A stretch of 64,000 nucleotides of DNA, from positions 19,743,247-19,807,246 of the forward strand of contig ML661885.1 of assembly GCA_007570785.1 (NCBI GenBank). The letters are read 5' to 3'. Under the pieces are notes generated by a model. The model was not told the origin of the DNA, searched no databases, and saw nothing but the letters and a program-made list of their open reading frames with translations. Below are positions 47,406 through 58,050 of the stretch, piece by piece (position 1 is the stretch's first letter; each line of letters begins with the position of its first letter). This DNA comes from Antilocapra americana (Eukaryota > Chordata > Mammalia > Artiodactyla > Antilocapridae). The position numbers and the translations under genes are program-made.

Positions 47406-47699
47406 CTCCAAACCTATGGTATTTTTCCCATCAGTTTATTTAGTTGCAGAGGTGTATAAGATGAAAAGAGTGCCTCTGTACTTGATTTATTTAGAATTGT
47501 GTTCTACATGTGGAGCACAGAAGAGATTGATAGGTGTCTGGTTGTCTTGTCCATCTGTGCCAGGGACAAATTCTAACTTGTTGTTGAGGCTGGGGATAAA
47601 AGCAAGTGAATAGCATGAAGCTAAGTTAAGGTTTTATGGTGCTTAAGGATGGCTCTGCCTAGTTATACTGCTACCTGGCACTCTTTGCAAACATAGAGA
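47406..47699. other. Unassigned unique sequence
   Basis: About 300 bases, no feature recognised. A 65-codon open frame lacks any domain signature. Confidence 0.45.
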
Positions 47700-47711
47700 A
47701 ATGGGTAGCTT

Positions 47712-47927
47712 GAAAGTGAGAGTGGAAGTCATTCAGTCATGTTTGATTCTTTGTGACCACATGGACTGTTGCCTGCCAGGCTCTTCTGTCCAAGGAATTC
47801 TCCATGTAAGAACACTGGAGTGGGTTGCCATTCCATTCTCTAGGGGATCTTCCCAACCCAGGGATCAAACACAGGTCCCCTGCCTTTCAAGAAGATTCTT
47901 TACCATCTGAGCCACCAGGGAACCTGC
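47712..47927 (-). mobile_element. Bov-tA SINE, 12-bp TSD
   Basis: Minus-strand, full length. AATGGGTAGCTT (47700-47711) and AATGGGTGGATT (47928-47939) match at 10 of 12 positions. Confidence 0.91.
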
Positions 47928-47939
47928 AATGGGTGGATT

Positions 47940-48250
47940 ATAGTCCCTGAACTCCTGAGCACTACAATCGAAGCTTGGTAGAGATGTGAGAGCCAGTGGT
48001 TGCTAATGAGTGGGATGACGATGTGGAGAAAGTTGTAGGTGAAGTAAACAGAAAACAGAGGTCACTTAGAGGCACCACTATGTGAAATCATGTGAGAGTC
48101 AGACTGAATATACAGCTTTGAATAAAGATGAAGGAATTAGAGCTCATCTTTTTTGATCTGATGACATTTCTTGGTGACAAACCCATATCTTCTTGGGAAT
48201 GAGCAACTGAACTGAGGGTGTAATCTGTGCATGAGTGGACGGGTGGGTGG
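47940..48250. other. Unassigned unique sequence
   Basis: About 310 bases, purine-rich, possibly a further decayed L2 piece. Not assignable by eye. Confidence 0.35.
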
Positions 48251-48252
48251 GG

Positions 48253-49138
48253 TTCAGTTCAGTTCAGTTGTGCAATCGTGTCTGACCCTTTGCAACTGCA
48301 GCATACCAGGCTTCCCTGTCCATCACCAACTCCCGGAGCTTACTCAAACTCATGTCCATACTCAAACTCATACCATACAATCATCTCATCCTCTGTTGTC
48401 CCCTTTTCCTCCCACTTTCAATCTTTCCCAGCATGAGGGTCTTTTCAAATGAGTCAGTTCTTCACATCAGGTGGCCAAGGTATTGGAGTTTCAGCTTCAA
48501 CATTAGTCCTTCCAATGAATATTCAGGACTGATCTCCTTTAGGATTGACTGGTTGGATCTCCTTGCAGTCCAAGGGACTCTCAAGAGTCTTCTTCAACAC
48601 CTGAGTTCAAAAGCATCAATTCTTTGGCATTCAGCTTTCTTTATAGTCCAACTCTCACATTCATAATTACATACTACTGTCAAAACCATAGGTTTGACTA
48701 GACATATCTTTGTTGGCAAAGTAATGTCTCTGCTTTTTAATATGCTATCTAGGTTGGTCATAACTTTCCTTCCAAGGAGTAAGTGTCTTTTAACTTCATG
48801 GCTGCAATCACCATCTGCAGTGATTTTGGAGCCCAGAAAAATAAAATCAGCCATTGTTTCCATTGCTTCCCCATCTATCTGCCATGAAGTGATGGGACTG
48901 CTTGCCATGATCTTAGTTTTCTGAATGTTGAATTTTAAGCCAACTTTTTCACTCTCTTCTTTCACTTTCATCAAGAGGTTCTTTAGTTCTTCTTCACTTT
49001 CTGCCATAAGGGTAGTATCATCTGCATATCTGAAGTTATTAATATTTCTCTCAGCAATCTTGATTCCAGCTTGTGCTTCATCCAGCTCAGCTTTTCACAT
49101 TGATGTGCTCTGCATATAAGTTAAATAAGCAGGGTGAG
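48253..49138 (-). mobile_element. BovB LINE, 5'-truncated, 0.9 kb
   Basis: Minus-strand copy from the TTCAGTTCAGTTCAG terminus to a point just before RT block B. The sequence after AATAAGCAGGGTGAG (49126-49140) departs from BovB. An internal direct repeat of ACTCAAACTCAT-type sequence occurs at 48340-48372. Confidence 0.93.
48594..49007 (-). pseudogene. BovB RT C-terminal fragment
   Basis: A 137-codon open frame starting MAESEEELKNLL, just after the RYADD position, and running through the thumb-side region SSPITSWQIDGEAMETMADF and ..CESWTIKKAECQRIDAFEL. Neither catalytic aspartate is in the frame. It is kept open by chance since insertion. Confidence 0.88.
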
Positions 49139-50518
49139 ATTCTCAGAGATCAAAAGTTAAGAATTATAAAAGTGGACATTTGGGTGGACAGCATGAATGA
49201 CAACTGGTGTGACAGATCATGGTGTTCTGGTATCAGAACATGCAACATAAATCCTTAACTAAAGAGCAATTACTAGGGAAATAAAAGGTGGCAGGCATTA
49301 GGGCGGGTGGTGTGATGTGTGGGGAAGGTAGGCACTTGGACAACATATATGGTCTGAATCTGGAGATTAGGAAATAGGAGAACACCTTCCCACCTTCAGA
49401 TCCCTTGATAAATAATTACCTAAGAATGGGAGTAAGAGGGTTTAGTATTGGATCAAGATTCAGAATATTCCTTGTGAAGGACTGAGAGGGAGGGAAGCAA
49501 AAGTAGGAAGAAATGAATCAAGGAAATATAAACAAGATAGGTAATAAACAAGATAGATAATAACTGATGAGGTTAGAAGTTTCAGTAGTGATCAGAGATT
49601 AAAGGAACAGGAGATGTGATGTAGTTAGATTAAATGCAATTGGAAAATAATATTTGAAATTAGTCAAAAAGAGGAATTAAGGGAGTTTTGCCAAGGAGAA
49701 TGTTCCACTTGGTAAATTGCTGCTGTAGTAACATGTCAACATACCAGAGAAACTTGAGAGATGGTTCTCAAAACACAGAGCAGGCTTTGACTTCCTTTTC
49801 ACATGACTTAGAAAGCATAAATTAAATTTAACTGGACTTGTTATAAAACCACACTGAATTCCATTATCAGTAAGGAAAGACTTCTTACTGGGGTAACCAA
49901 ACAATAATTTTCCTGATTTCCTCATTTTTTCCTGCTTTACTTTTTGGCCATGGAGAAACCAGAGAAATGCTTAAGAAGGTTGGGATTTGGACAAAGTGAG
50001 GGAATACTGCAATCCTGGTCTCAGGTTCCACTTAAGCTTCCTATTCTTGGCTCTTTTGTCTCTCTCTAAAGAAGGAGCGCAAAGAGAAGACAGAATAAAG
50101 TGTTATTAGGAAACGCATGTCTTCTTCTCCATTCCTAGTCTCCTTATTCAGTAACTCTGAAGTAGAAGGAACTAAAAATCAGATCGTGACTTGTTCTTGA
50201 ACACCTTTAGCTTGTGAAAAAAGGAGGTAGTCAAAAGGAAGAAACTTCTGGTTATACGTATTAAGGATGTAACTTATAACATGATAAATATAATTAGTGA
50301 TGCTATACATTATATATGAAACCAGTTAAGAGTAAATCCTAAGAGTTCTCATCACAATAAATCTTTTTTTCTGCTTTAATTTTATATCTATGAAATGTTA
50401 TCCTTTCAGGAAACTTATTGGGATAATCACTCCCTAGGTGGTCATTGCAGTCAGTCATATTTTTGCCATTTTCCTCATAATCAGGAACAGTACTGGGACC
50501 AGAGAATTCCATGTACTT
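49139..50518. other. Unassigned unique sequence, 1.4 kb
   Basis: Purine-rich DNA (49380-49680), then mixed. No family is recognised with confidence, though decayed L2 is possible. No credible exon. Confidence 0.4.
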
Positions 50519-50530
50519 GGGTGAGGGTGA

Positions 50531-50660
50531 GGAGAAGGGAATGGCAACCCACTCCAGTATTCTTGCCTAAAGAATTCCGTGGACAGAGGAGCCTGGTGAG
50601 CTGCTGTCCGTAGGGTCGCACAAAATCAGACACAACTGAAGCGACTTAGCAGCAGCAGCA
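50531..50660 (+). mobile_element. 5'-truncated Bov-tA with perfect 12-bp TSD
   Basis: Plus-strand 3' part of the SINE ending in GAAGCGACTTAGCAGCAGCAGCA. GGGTGAGGGTGA at 50519-50530 and 50661-50672 is a perfect duplication. The tRNA-like head is absent. The terminal AGC triplet repeat marks a distinct subfamily end and, with the perfect TSD, suggests a rather recent insertion. Confidence 0.94.
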
Positions 50661-50890
50661 GGGTGAGGGTGAATAGGAGAAAGCCAAAAGGAGAAAAAAA
50701 ATGGTGAAGAATAATTAACTTGTATATTCCATAATTGTTTGCACTACCTGGCTGCCACCACCTCACTTTACAAGTCAACAGACAATTAAATGCAGCCAGT
50801 AAAATGTTATTTTAATTATTTACCTGATAAGACTGAAAATTATTCTATCTTTGTATAAGTAAATGTATATATATAGACTTACATATATGC

Positions 50891-51076
50891 TTTTCCCTAG
50901 TGGCTCAGATGGTAAAGAATCTGCTGGCAATCTGGGAGACCTTGGTTCCATCCCTGGCTTAGAAAGATTCCCTGGAGAAGGGAAAAGCTACCCACTCCAG
51001 TATTCTGGCCTGGAGAATTCCATGGCCACAGTTCATGGGGTCCCAAGGAGTCGGACATGACTGAGCGACTTTCATA
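50891..51076 (+). mobile_element. Bov-tA SINE
   Basis: Plus-strand, full head, with a deletion of about 20 bases between CATGG and CCACAGTTCATGG. The tail runs into TATATATGTGTGTG. Short CATATATG flank repeat. Confidence 0.9.
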
Positions 51077-51094
51077 TATATGTGTGTGTACATG

Positions 51095-51140
51095 CATGGT
51101 TACCTGGGGCTACAAAGAGTCAGATGCAACTGAGTGACTT

Positions 51141-51142
<2 letters not shown>
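51095..51142 (+). mobile_element. Bov-tA 3' terminal fragment
   Basis: About 45 bases (CTACAAAGAGTCAGATGCAA to GAGTGACTTTAA) matching only the SINE 3' end. It leads directly into the (AC)n tract. Confidence 0.8.

Positions 51143-51175
<33 letters not shown>
51143..51175. repeat. (AC)16 microsatellite at a SINE tail
   Basis: Uninterrupted AC units right after a plus-strand Bov-tA 3' end. Likely polymorphic. Confidence 0.95.
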
Positions 51176-51179
<4 letters not shown>

Positions 51180-51204
51180 TATACACATATATGCCTGTGT
51201 GCTG

Positions 51205-51296
51205 AATAATATCTGGCTGTGACCCCCAAGTTCCTCTGTCTGTGGGATTTTTCCAGACCAGAATACTGGAGTGGGTAGCCATTGCCTCCTCCAGTA
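51205..51296 (-). mobile_element. Bov-tA body fragment
   Basis: Minus-strand remnant (TGACCCCCAAGTTCCTCTGT, CCAGAATACTGGAGTGGGTA, GCCTCCTCCAG) without head. The segment is flanked by TATA-type simple sequence on the right. Confidence 0.82.
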
Positions 51297-51364
51297 TATA
51301 TGTATATATATACACATATATTTTAAAATTTCAGAAGCTAGAAAAATTAATATACTGAAATTTT

Positions 51365-52425
51365 CATAAGAATTTTATTTTATTTTTTTTATTTATTTTT
51401 TAATTAATTTATTTTTTAATTTTTTTTTATTGTTTTTGCCATACAATGTCATGATATCACCATGGGTTTACATATGCTTCCCCTCCAGAACCCCCCTTCC
51501 TCCTCCCTCCCCCCCAGGAAATCTCGCTGCACCAGCCCCGAGCATCAATCCTGGGCTGGCGATTGATTAGACATATGATAATTAACTTGTTTCAATGCCC
51601 TTCTCCCATATCATCCCACCCTTACCCTCATCCACAAAGTCCACGAGTCTATTCTATACATCTGCGTTCCTTTTGCTGTCTCGAATGTTGGGTTCTCGTT
51701 ACCGTCTTTCTAAATTCCATATATATGTGTTAATATACTGTATTGTTGTTTTTGCTTCTGGCTTACTTCACTCTGGATAATGGGCTCCAGTTTCGTCCAT
51801 CTGAGTAGAATTGCTTCAAATGAATTTTTTTTTAATGCTGAGTAATATTCCATTGTGTATATGTACCACAGCTTTCTTATCCATTCGTCAGTTGATGGGC
51901 ATCTAGGTTGCTTCCATGTCCTGGCTATTGTAAACAATGCAGCGATGAACATTGGGGTACACGTGGCTCTTTCAACTCTGGTTTCCTCGGTATATATGCC
52001 CAACAGTGGGATTGCTGGGTCATATGGCAGTTCTATTTGCAGCTTTTTAAGGAACCTCCACACTGTTTTCCATAGTGGCTGTACTAGTTTGCATTCCCAC
52101 CAACAGTGTAAGAGGGTTCCCTTTTCTCCACATCCTCTCCAGCATTTATTGCTTGTAGACTTTTGGATGGCAGCCATTCTGACTGGTGTAAAGTGGCACC
52201 TCATTGTGGTTTTGATTTGCATTTCTCTGATAATGAGTGATGTTGAACATCTTTTCATGTGTTTGTTAGCCATTTTTATATCTTCTTTGGAGAAATGTCT
52301 GTTAAGTTCTTTGGCCCACTTTTTGATTGGGTTGTTTATTTTTCTAGAATGGAGCTGCAGGAGTTGCTTGTATATTTTTGAGATTAATTGTTTGTCCGTT
52401 GCTTCATTGGCTATTATTTATTTTA
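51365..52425 (-). mobile_element. Young ruminant L1 3' end, 1.06 kb
   Basis: Minus-strand L1_BT type with a T-rich start (the poly-A tail on its own strand), 3' UTR with GAACCCCCCTTCC and CCCCCCAGG, and the ORF2 C-terminal region. Truncated near 52425. The ORF2 frame is still open, which argues for a fairly recent insertion. The T-rich left flank prevents a firm TSD call. Confidence 0.92.
51710..52273 (-). pseudogene. L1 ORF2 C-terminal fragment, frame open
   Basis: 187 codons from [12 protein letters not shown] to the natural ORF2 stop, and the same frame stays open upstream to about 52400 (..[18 protein letters not shown]..). The cysteine motif CX3CX7HX4C near residues 43-60 is intact. Without endonuclease, RT and promoter the fragment is not functional. 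Its lack of stops is a useful age marker. Confidence 0.88.
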
Positions 52426-52534
52426 AAATATGTTTCTCAGTGAAAGAGTATATATGAATAGAAGCAACATGTACATTCAGATGTTGACTTCAATGGATTA
52501 TAACCCACCTAATCAATTGAAAAGGATTTCTTTC

Positions 52535-52735
52535 AGTGATTGTGTGTCCTCAGGCACATTATAGAAAATTTCTGCAAGTAGATTTCCTCATCTATAAAAT
52601 AAAGATATTAATACTTCATAGAGATTTCTGAGAAATGCCATGTAGTCTTTGTAATTAAATTTATAAATTTAAAACAATGCTTGTTCCACAGTAAGAATTC
52701 AGTAAGTGTTAACTGTTACTATTATAATCTATTCC
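52535..52735 (-). repeat. MIR SINE, ancient
   Basis: Minus-strand MIR order in plus orientation: GTGTGTCCTCAGGCACATTA, TTTCCTCATCTATAAAATAA, TAATACTTCATAGAGATT, CAATGCTTGTTCCACAGTAA and AGTAAGTGTTAACTGTTACT. Confidence 0.75.
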
Positions 52736-53092
52736 TTTCAGATTCACAACTCTTCAAGTCTCCTTAAATTATCTATGATGTTGCAATACAAATATTTCAA
52801 CAAGTTCAGACTTTGTCAATAAAATATTTCCTCATTTGAAGAGTCATCACATTATTTTAATATCCATTTTAAGTTCTTTTTGTACATAAAACTTTGTTTT
52901 CTATTCCAGATCCATGGCATGCTTATCCACACAACTGCCATCTTGGATTCCCAATGGTCAGGTTGACAGCTAGTGCCACTTTTATGTTTTTGGGAATCTA
53001 TATTTCTGTCCAGTGTGAAGATTTTAAGTTGCTGATATCAATAAAGCTGCTTATGTCAAGGTCCATATTTTGAACACAACCCCAAAATGAAC

Positions 53093-53312
53093 AGGGATTC
53101 CCAGGGGGTACAATGGTAAAGAACGTGCCTGCCAATTCATGAGGTGCAAGAGACTCAGATTCAATTCCTGAGTCAGTAAGATCCCTTGGAAGAAGATATG
53201 GCAACTCATTCTAGTTGTTTGGAAAATTCCATGGACAAAGGAACCAGGAGGGCTAAAGCCCATGGGATCACAAAGAGATTGACACGTGACAAAGCGACTG
53301 AGCATCCATACA
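53093..53312 (+). mobile_element. Bov-tA SINE, diverged
   Basis: Plus-strand, full length, head GGGATTCCCAGGGGGTACAA. ACCCCAAAATGAAC (left) and ACACCAAAATAAGC (right) are a probable decayed duplication. It is the only clear transposon between 52.75 and 56.95 kb. Confidence 0.9.
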
Positions 53313-54399
53313 CCAAAATAAGCTGATCTAAATTAGAACCTAGTTCATTTGTTTGATGAACTAGATTTTCATTGGAGAAATTGTTACTGAACTCACATTT
53401 GGCTGCTCACTGCTCAAAAGCCAGCATTTGAGAGACAATTGTTGATTGGAAACGGGAAGTTTGCTTATTCAGGAGGGCAGCAACCTGGGGAGAAGTCAAA
53501 CTCATGTACAAGAACCAACTCCAGGGTCCTACTTGACCATAAAAGTTTTTTTTTTTAAGAGAAAATAATATCAATCATTGAAATATGGGGTCAGATACTT
53601 CGCCATCTTTCATTGTGTTCAAGTTTGTTGACATCTTGTGAGCTACCTTTATATGTTATCTTGTTCACACAGTCTGTTTCCAGGATTACTGAAGGGGCAG
53701 ATGGGGAAGAGATCTCATCACCCATTAAGAATCAACAGGTTAGACAAGGCATTGTGTGATCAAAAGATTTAAGAGGTATGCCTAGGCTAGAGATTGGTCA
53801 AGCATGGAGGGTTTTGGTATAAAGGTTAAGTTAAAATTTAGCTTTGCTAAAGGGACAAGGCAAAGGGCCTCCTGCAGAGAGTTGCTGCCTGCATAGCAGT
53901 TTACAAAATCTGATTTCCCAAGTATGAGTCTTGTTTATTCCAATCAACTTCATTCTCACTGCCACCTACTCCAACTCTAGTCTTTCACTTCTCCCTCTTT
54001 CAAGTACATATCAATACCTCCACACATATAGTGTGGTGTGATCAATGGTTCCTGTTCACAATACCAGTCATGGCATGTTTCGGGTTGGTTTATGTGAGAG
54101 GAGAAGTTGGCTATTCATTCATCTACATGTTGTAAACCATGTCTAACAAATTCCAGGTTCTTCTACCATCAACAGCAATAAAGAAATAACACATTTATAT
54201 ACTCCTGGAAGAAAATCTGATCGCAACAATTTCTTAAAAATCATGAATGGAATGGAGTAGGTACAGCCCTCGCTGTCTTTTATAGCCATTTAACAAACTA
54301 AATTTCATTGGACTCCTCCCATGTGCATGGGTGTTCTGCCCAAAGGTCTTCCTCTGTATTTATGAGTTAATTAACTTATTTGTTCTATTTTATTCTGGA
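53313..54399. other. Unassigned; possible old LTR at 53.4-54.0 kb
   Basis: The stretch 53400-53960 (CAGGAGGGCAGCAACCTGGG, AGAACCAACTCC, GGGCCTCCTGCAGAGAGTTG) has the feel of an ancient LTR, but I cannot place it in a family. The rest is unique. Confidence 0.3.
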
Positions 54400-55700
54400 G
54401 CTCCCTTTGAAAATGAAAATTTATAACAACATGATGCATTTGGCCTGCTCTGGTTAAAGTTAAATACTGCCTTTTTAATTTTCACTTCCAGCAGAAGATA
54501 TGTGACAAATGACATAGTAATTTTCCTATTTCTTCATGTTCATAAAACATTGATAATATGATTTTTACCTTCCCTTTGTTCTCAATTAAATGAAATGCTT
54601 CAATACAATTAATGTGCTCTTGCAATTTAGGTTTTCTTTAGAGGTTTCTCTTGTCTCTGATTAACAGCATTTTCCATCCATTCTGAGAACCCCCGACTGC
54701 TATTCAGAATGTTCCATTATGCCTGCCAGCTATAAATACAATTGTGAACCAATATCATTTTAATTGTTTCACTAATAACTTGTTTTAAATGATTCAACAG
54801 TCATCAGGAAAGATAAGTGCTCTTGTACCCTGCAGGCTTATGGGCCTGATGGTATGAGGCAATGCTGAGCACTGTATCAGAATAATGAAACCATATGCAG
54901 AAGATAATGACAAAGCACTCACATTGCTGTAAAGATAAATGAAAACAGTAGATCTTCTTTCCTCAGTAATATAACCTCCATTTCTAGTTCCCATTTCAAT
55001 CATTAGACCTTCCAAACAGATTAATGCACAAATACACATATGCAACATGTCCCATCGTAATAGGCATATGCTCCCATTTTTCCAGGCAGCCTCTGAATGA
55101 TGGAGTTAACGAGCTTTACAAATGCTCTTGTTAATTAACAAAAATTGTTACTTTCTCATTTGAGGGGGGCTTTATAAATTAGACTTAATTACACCAGATA
55201 ATTGCAACTGCCAGGCACAGAGCAACTCCTTCTCATTCTGTTCTTTCAGTGGCAAATCAACAATTGCAACCCTTGTCTATTTGTGTAGATGAATTTAATA
55301 AGCAAACAGCCCTTTTATGTTAATGGTTTACTGGCATTCATGGGCCTGGCAGGAGAAATGTGCTGGGGGAGGTTTTGCTAATGGCAGCACATAATCACAT
55401 TAATTAAAATATAACTGCCATTTAAAGATTTGTAGTGTGGAATTAGAGCATGTTGGGAACTGAGAAAATCAAGCTAGAGTGCATATTAGAACCATTACTC
55501 TGTGCTCCCTGCACAGCAGTCAGCAACCTCATGTGTCATAAATGTAATTTATGAGTGCTATTTGCTTTGAAATATATGTTTTTAGTTCACTCATTAGAAT
55601 GTAAAAGTTTGCAGTGTCTGCTTGAGGAGGTTCAAAATAAATTCACTAAAAGTTGAGACTCATGATCTGCTTTTAACACATCCCTCAACTGTGATTTTTT
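54400..55700. promoter_or_regulatory. Candidate conserved non-coding / enhancer block
   Basis: 1.3 kb without any repeat, with many AT-core homeodomain-type motifs: TTAATTAAC (55131-55139), a TTAATTACACC..ATAATTGC cluster (55185-55205), ATTAATTAAAAT (55400-55411) and the inverted pair TCATAAA/TTTATGA (55536-55554). Balanced base composition, lack of transposons and lack of open frames resemble vertebrate developmental enhancers. This is inference; only cross-species alignment can show conservation. Confidence 0.4.
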
Positions 55701-56959
55701 TTAATTATGACTTTTATAATTTCTTTGAGTAAAACTGTCTCCTGTTCCTAAGACAAATTCAAGCAGTCTTCATGTTACTGTGGACTGTGTATTTTTCATT
55801 CTATTTCTATAATTCAGTGTAATTTTTATTGTGTCTTTAATAAATATGGTCCTTAATTTTGTTGATTTGTTCAAGAGAAGGTCAGTGAAAACTGCTCAGT
55901 ACCTTAAAGTTGGGAACAGGCAGAGAAGGTAGTTGAGAAAATTTCTTATAAAGATTTTCATTAGTCTGTCCCTGAGATCCACTCATTAATTTTAAAAATG
56001 TCCTTGATCTAAATCAGACCCATTTATATTATATCTACAAAAAATATGGTTGGACAAACCCTGGATAAATCGCCAAGGGGCCATCGCAATACCTAGGGGA
56101 GCAATGCTTAATTGATTCTTAATAACATAAAAAAGATTCGTTTCAGCAACCAGCCAACTGTGACCAGATCCCACTTCAGCAAAGCCTTAAACCTTCAATG
56201 ACAATGAATTTTTATTCCCCGTTGTTCAACTGATCTATTAAGTCTCCAAATTCTAGAACTACAATTTGAACCTTCTAAGTAGGAAGAATAGAGTGAAATA
56301 CAGTGTGTATGACTCTTGCAGGCTCTGCATTGCTATTTTTGTAAACTGCTTGGACAGCTTTCCAACTCCAGTAACTTGAATCTGTTGTAGCAAAGAGACG
56401 AATGTTGTGCCGGCCCCAGAAAACCAACCGCCCAGCCACACTAATGAGGGATCTTTTCATGTGGAGTCTTTTGCCATAGCTGATGCTATTTCTCAAGATA
56501 AACCTTTGTTTCACTGAAGAAGTAAGGCTTCTTGGAATCAAGGATGGCTGCCCCTGGATCTTTAGTTCTGTTAGATTCCAATAGGTTCATTAGGTGGTAG
56601 AAGGCAGGCCCATTCTGGCAGATTTTCAGGTAGATAAGACATTAAAAATGTCTTATGTCTAAGGCTATGATACCATCCCAATGGTTAGAGCTTGATTTCT
56701 AGTTGGGGGTGTTGTGTTGCAGTTTTCTCTCTACATTTTCTTATTTAGTTCCTTCAAACTCTTGGCAGCTCATTTTAGGGTGGATAATTGGGTTGGGGGA
56801 GCAGTTTCTGCCTACAAATGGAATCTGTATTATATTTGGCTTGTTCTTTGTGTATAGATCTCATTTTGATTCGTATCTGTGACCTCTAGAGGACCTATAC
56901 CTTATGAAATGTCATTTCTAGTATGCAGGGTAGTTAAAATGATAGCCATAGCCTTTAAA
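55701..56959. other. Unassigned unique sequence, 1.3 kb
   Basis: Continuation of the repeat-poor block. Two overlapping minus-strand open frames of 60 and 88 codons at 56259-56541 have no recognisable domain. No family match. Confidence 0.45.
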
Positions 56960-57080
56960 CCTGGAATGATGTTCAAGGCTGACAGAATGCAACCATTTAA
57001 CTAATAAGAAATTGAGATTCCCTTCAAGTTATGAAGTGGTTGGTCTAAGATTATGTGATGAATAAATGTGAAGATGTGGA
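56960..57080 (+). repeat. MIR-like fragment
   Basis: CCATTTAACTAATAAGAAAT and the following TTGGTCTAAGATTATGTGAT resemble the second half of MIR on the plus strand. Short and diverged. Confidence 0.5.
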
Positions 57081-57106
57081 AAACTTGGGAGAAATACCTG
57101 AAAGAA

Positions 57107-57314
57107 TGAAAGTGTTAGTCACTCAGTCATGTCCGATTCTTTGTGACCCCATGAACAGTAGCCTGCCAGGCTCCTCTATCCATGAAATTCTCCAGGCAAG
57201 AACCCTGGAGTGCATTTCCATTTCCTTCTCCAGGGGATCTTCCCAACCCAGGGATCGAACGCAGGTCTTCTGCATTGCAGGCAGATTCTTAACCATCTGA
57301 GCCACCAGGGAAGC
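57107..57314 (-). mobile_element. Bov-tA SINE, well preserved
   Basis: Minus-strand, full length, close to consensus. The reverse-strand B box reads GCGTTCGATCC. No unambiguous duplication. Confidence 0.93.
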
Positions 57315-57421
57315 CAATTGATTTTTCACCAAATTTATTTTCCAAAGCAGTTCCTATGTTCTAGTAGAACAATGAGGAGCATCTCTGATTTGGTGTTTTA
57401 TAGTTAGTTGGTTTTGCTGTC

Positions 57422-57655
57422 AGTCTGGCTTAATTCAATTTAATAAACACCTACTGTTAGGCTTTTGGCTAAGCACTGAAAGTTCAAATATGAAAATGAC
57501 ACGGCCTGTGCACTGAAGTAGTCTAGGTTTCCGAGAGATAAAGAACACAAAAATAGCTATGTCCAGTCTCACATGAGAAAAGCCAAGATAGAAATGTGTG
57601 CTGGGTTATTAGAAATACAGAGAGGTACTTAAGCACCAAAGGAGAAAGGAAGCCC
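57422..57655 (-). repeat. L2 3' end, left part of a split copy
   Basis: Minus-strand L2 terminus: TTAATAAACACCTACTGTTA, GGCTAAGCACTGAAAGTTCA and GGCCTGTGCACTGAAGTAGT follow the antisense L2 3' order. It is interrupted at about 57655 by L1 sequence. Confidence 0.68.
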
Positions 57656-58016
57656 ATGTTTGAAATTTTGAAAAGAAAAGTGCATTATTGTACATGAATG
57701 CTTATATGGAGAATCTAGAAAAATAGTACAGATGAACCTATTTGCAAGGCAGAAGTAGATGTGGATGTAGAGAACAGACATGCAGACATGGAGTAGGTGG
57801 GTGAGATGAATTGGGAGGTTGAAGTTGATGTATGTGCACTGGCCTGCGTAGAACAGTTAGCTAGTAGGACCCTGCTGTATAGCAAAATGGCTCAACTCAA
57901 TGCTCTCTGGGTAGAATGAGGGGTGGGAGGGAGGTCTAAGAGGGAAAGGAAAAGTGTTGAGTCACTTTAGTTTACACTGGAAACTAATGTAACATTGTAA
58001 AGCAGCTATACCAAAC

Positions 58017-58017
<1 letters not shown>
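57656..58017 (+). mobile_element. Old L1 3' end, plus strand
   Basis: About 360 bases of L1 3' UTR in plus orientation: ATGCTTATATGGAGAATCTA, GTACAGATGAACCTATTTGC, GTAGAGAACAGACATGCAG, GACCCTGCTGTATAGCAAAA and ACATTGTAAAGCAGCTATAC. The younger L1 on the minus strand begins at its A-rich end. Confidence 0.82.

Positions 58018-58050
<33 letters not shown>

Noticed and set aside
48233..49182. Possible long TSD around the BovB at 48253 (GTGGAC..GGGTGG on both sides)
   Set aside because: The right copy lies about 30 bases beyond the end of BovB homology and the central bases differ, so coincidence is more likely.
53400..53990. Ancient LTR
   Set aside because: Only a vague resemblance with no terminal TG..CA, primer site or polyadenylation signal I could place. 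Left as unassigned.
56259..56541. Overlapping 60- and 88-codon minus-strand frames, one with a basic, presequence-like start
   Set aside because: The two frames compete over the same bases, and neither shows a domain or a clear processed-pseudogene signature such as an A tail or TSD.
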